Below, in pieces: positions 6,542 through 6,709 of a DNA stretch of 6,709 bases. Position 1 is the stretch's first letter; each line of letters opens with the position of its first letter. Source of the DNA: Verrucomicrobiales bacterium (GTDB lineage: Bacteria; Verrucomicrobiota; Verrucomicrobiia; Verrucomicrobiales; Verrucomicrobiaceae); contig DMMK01000160.1 in the NCBI GenBank assembly GCA_003453085.1, positions 1 to 6,709 on the forward strand, read 5' to 3'. Position numbers and translations under genes: made by a program. The notes below the pieces were generated by a model. The model saw only the letters and a program-made list of their open reading frames with translations. It was not told the origin of the DNA and did not search any database.

Positions 6542-6709
6542 ATGAAGCTGCTGCTCATCGAAGATTCCCAGCGCCTGCGGACCACCCTGGCCAATGCCCT
6601 GACCCGCCTGGGCCACGCGGTGGATGCAGCGGAGGATGGTGAGGAGGGGGAAGGGATGCTGGAAATGAGCCGCTATGATGTGGTGGTGCTGGACATCATG
6701 CTGCCCGGC
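6542..6709 (+). CDS. Response regulator receiver domain, probably OmpR family (partial, 3' end outside window)
   Basis: The frame is open from the ATG to the window edge (56 codons) and encodes the first half of a receiver domain. MKLLLIEDS gives the acidic pair E7-D8, and YDVVVLDIMLPG gives the phosphoacceptor D51 followed by the conserved MLPG turn. The LxxEDxxxL start and LDIMLPG sequence are typical of OmpR/PhoB-type regulators with a winged-helix output domain, but that part is not in the window. The gene starts 39 bp after the PepSY-like gene, with no terminator between them, so the two are likely one operon. A histidine kinase gene is expected downstream. The start is preceded by a pyrimidine-rich stretch instead of a Shine-Dalgarno motif. 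Confidence 0.93.
   Translation, partial: MKLLLIEDSQRLRTTLANALTRLGHAVDAAEDGEEGEGMLEMSRYDVVVLDIMLPG

Noticed and set aside
5876..6616. A 246-codon open frame on the minus strand across the PepSY-like gene and its upstream region.
   Set aside because: It is antisense to a gene with a signal peptide and a clear internal repeat, and its Gly/Gln-rich product shows no domain.

Overview
The window is chromosomal DNA from a free-living, fairly GC-rich bacterium. Spot counts give about 60% G+C over the main genes. The protein mix suggests a member of the Verrucomicrobiota or a related PVC lineage: a large Tat-exported acetylxylan-esterase-like hydrolase, a secreted PepSY-like sensor next to an OmpR-type regulator, and gene starts without Shine-Dalgarno motifs. 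This placement is an inference from style, not from a marker gene.

Layout, left to right. A membrane fatty acid hydroxylase/sterol desaturase-family protein (10-1155, +) converges, with only 16 bp between, on a 711-residue exported alpha/beta-hydrolase (1172-3307, -). A lower-GC stretch (about 3340-4190) follows. It carries one orphan gene for a small secreted protein of unknown function (3590-4114, +), with a good sigma70-like promoter close in front. After it come a GTTAGGC-ended imperfect palindrome and a strong rho-independent terminator (4298-4333) that serves the oppositely oriented leuC (4361-5776, -). leuC encodes the large subunit of isopropylmalate isomerase and has no leuD beside it here. 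A 243-bp divergent intergenic region holds a possible leuC promoter, a 13-nt palindrome in the leuC leader, and three TGTCAT-type direct repeats. It separates leuC from a rightward pair: a secreted protein made of two PepSY-like repeats (6020-6502) and the receiver domain of a response regulator cut off by the window edge (6542-6709). This pair is probably the start of a two-component operon whose histidine kinase lies beyond the window.

The genes do not form one pathway. They are separate transcription units for lipid modification, carbohydrate ester or peptide hydrolysis, leucine biosynthesis and envelope signalling. I see no mobile element, CRISPR array, RNA gene or clear new multi-gene system. 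The points most worth a second look are the two-domain hydrolase with a dead second nucleophile elbow, the low-GC orphan gene with a weak attC-like tail, the absence of Shine-Dalgarno motifs at all six starts, and the duplicated PepSY sensor with repeats upstream.
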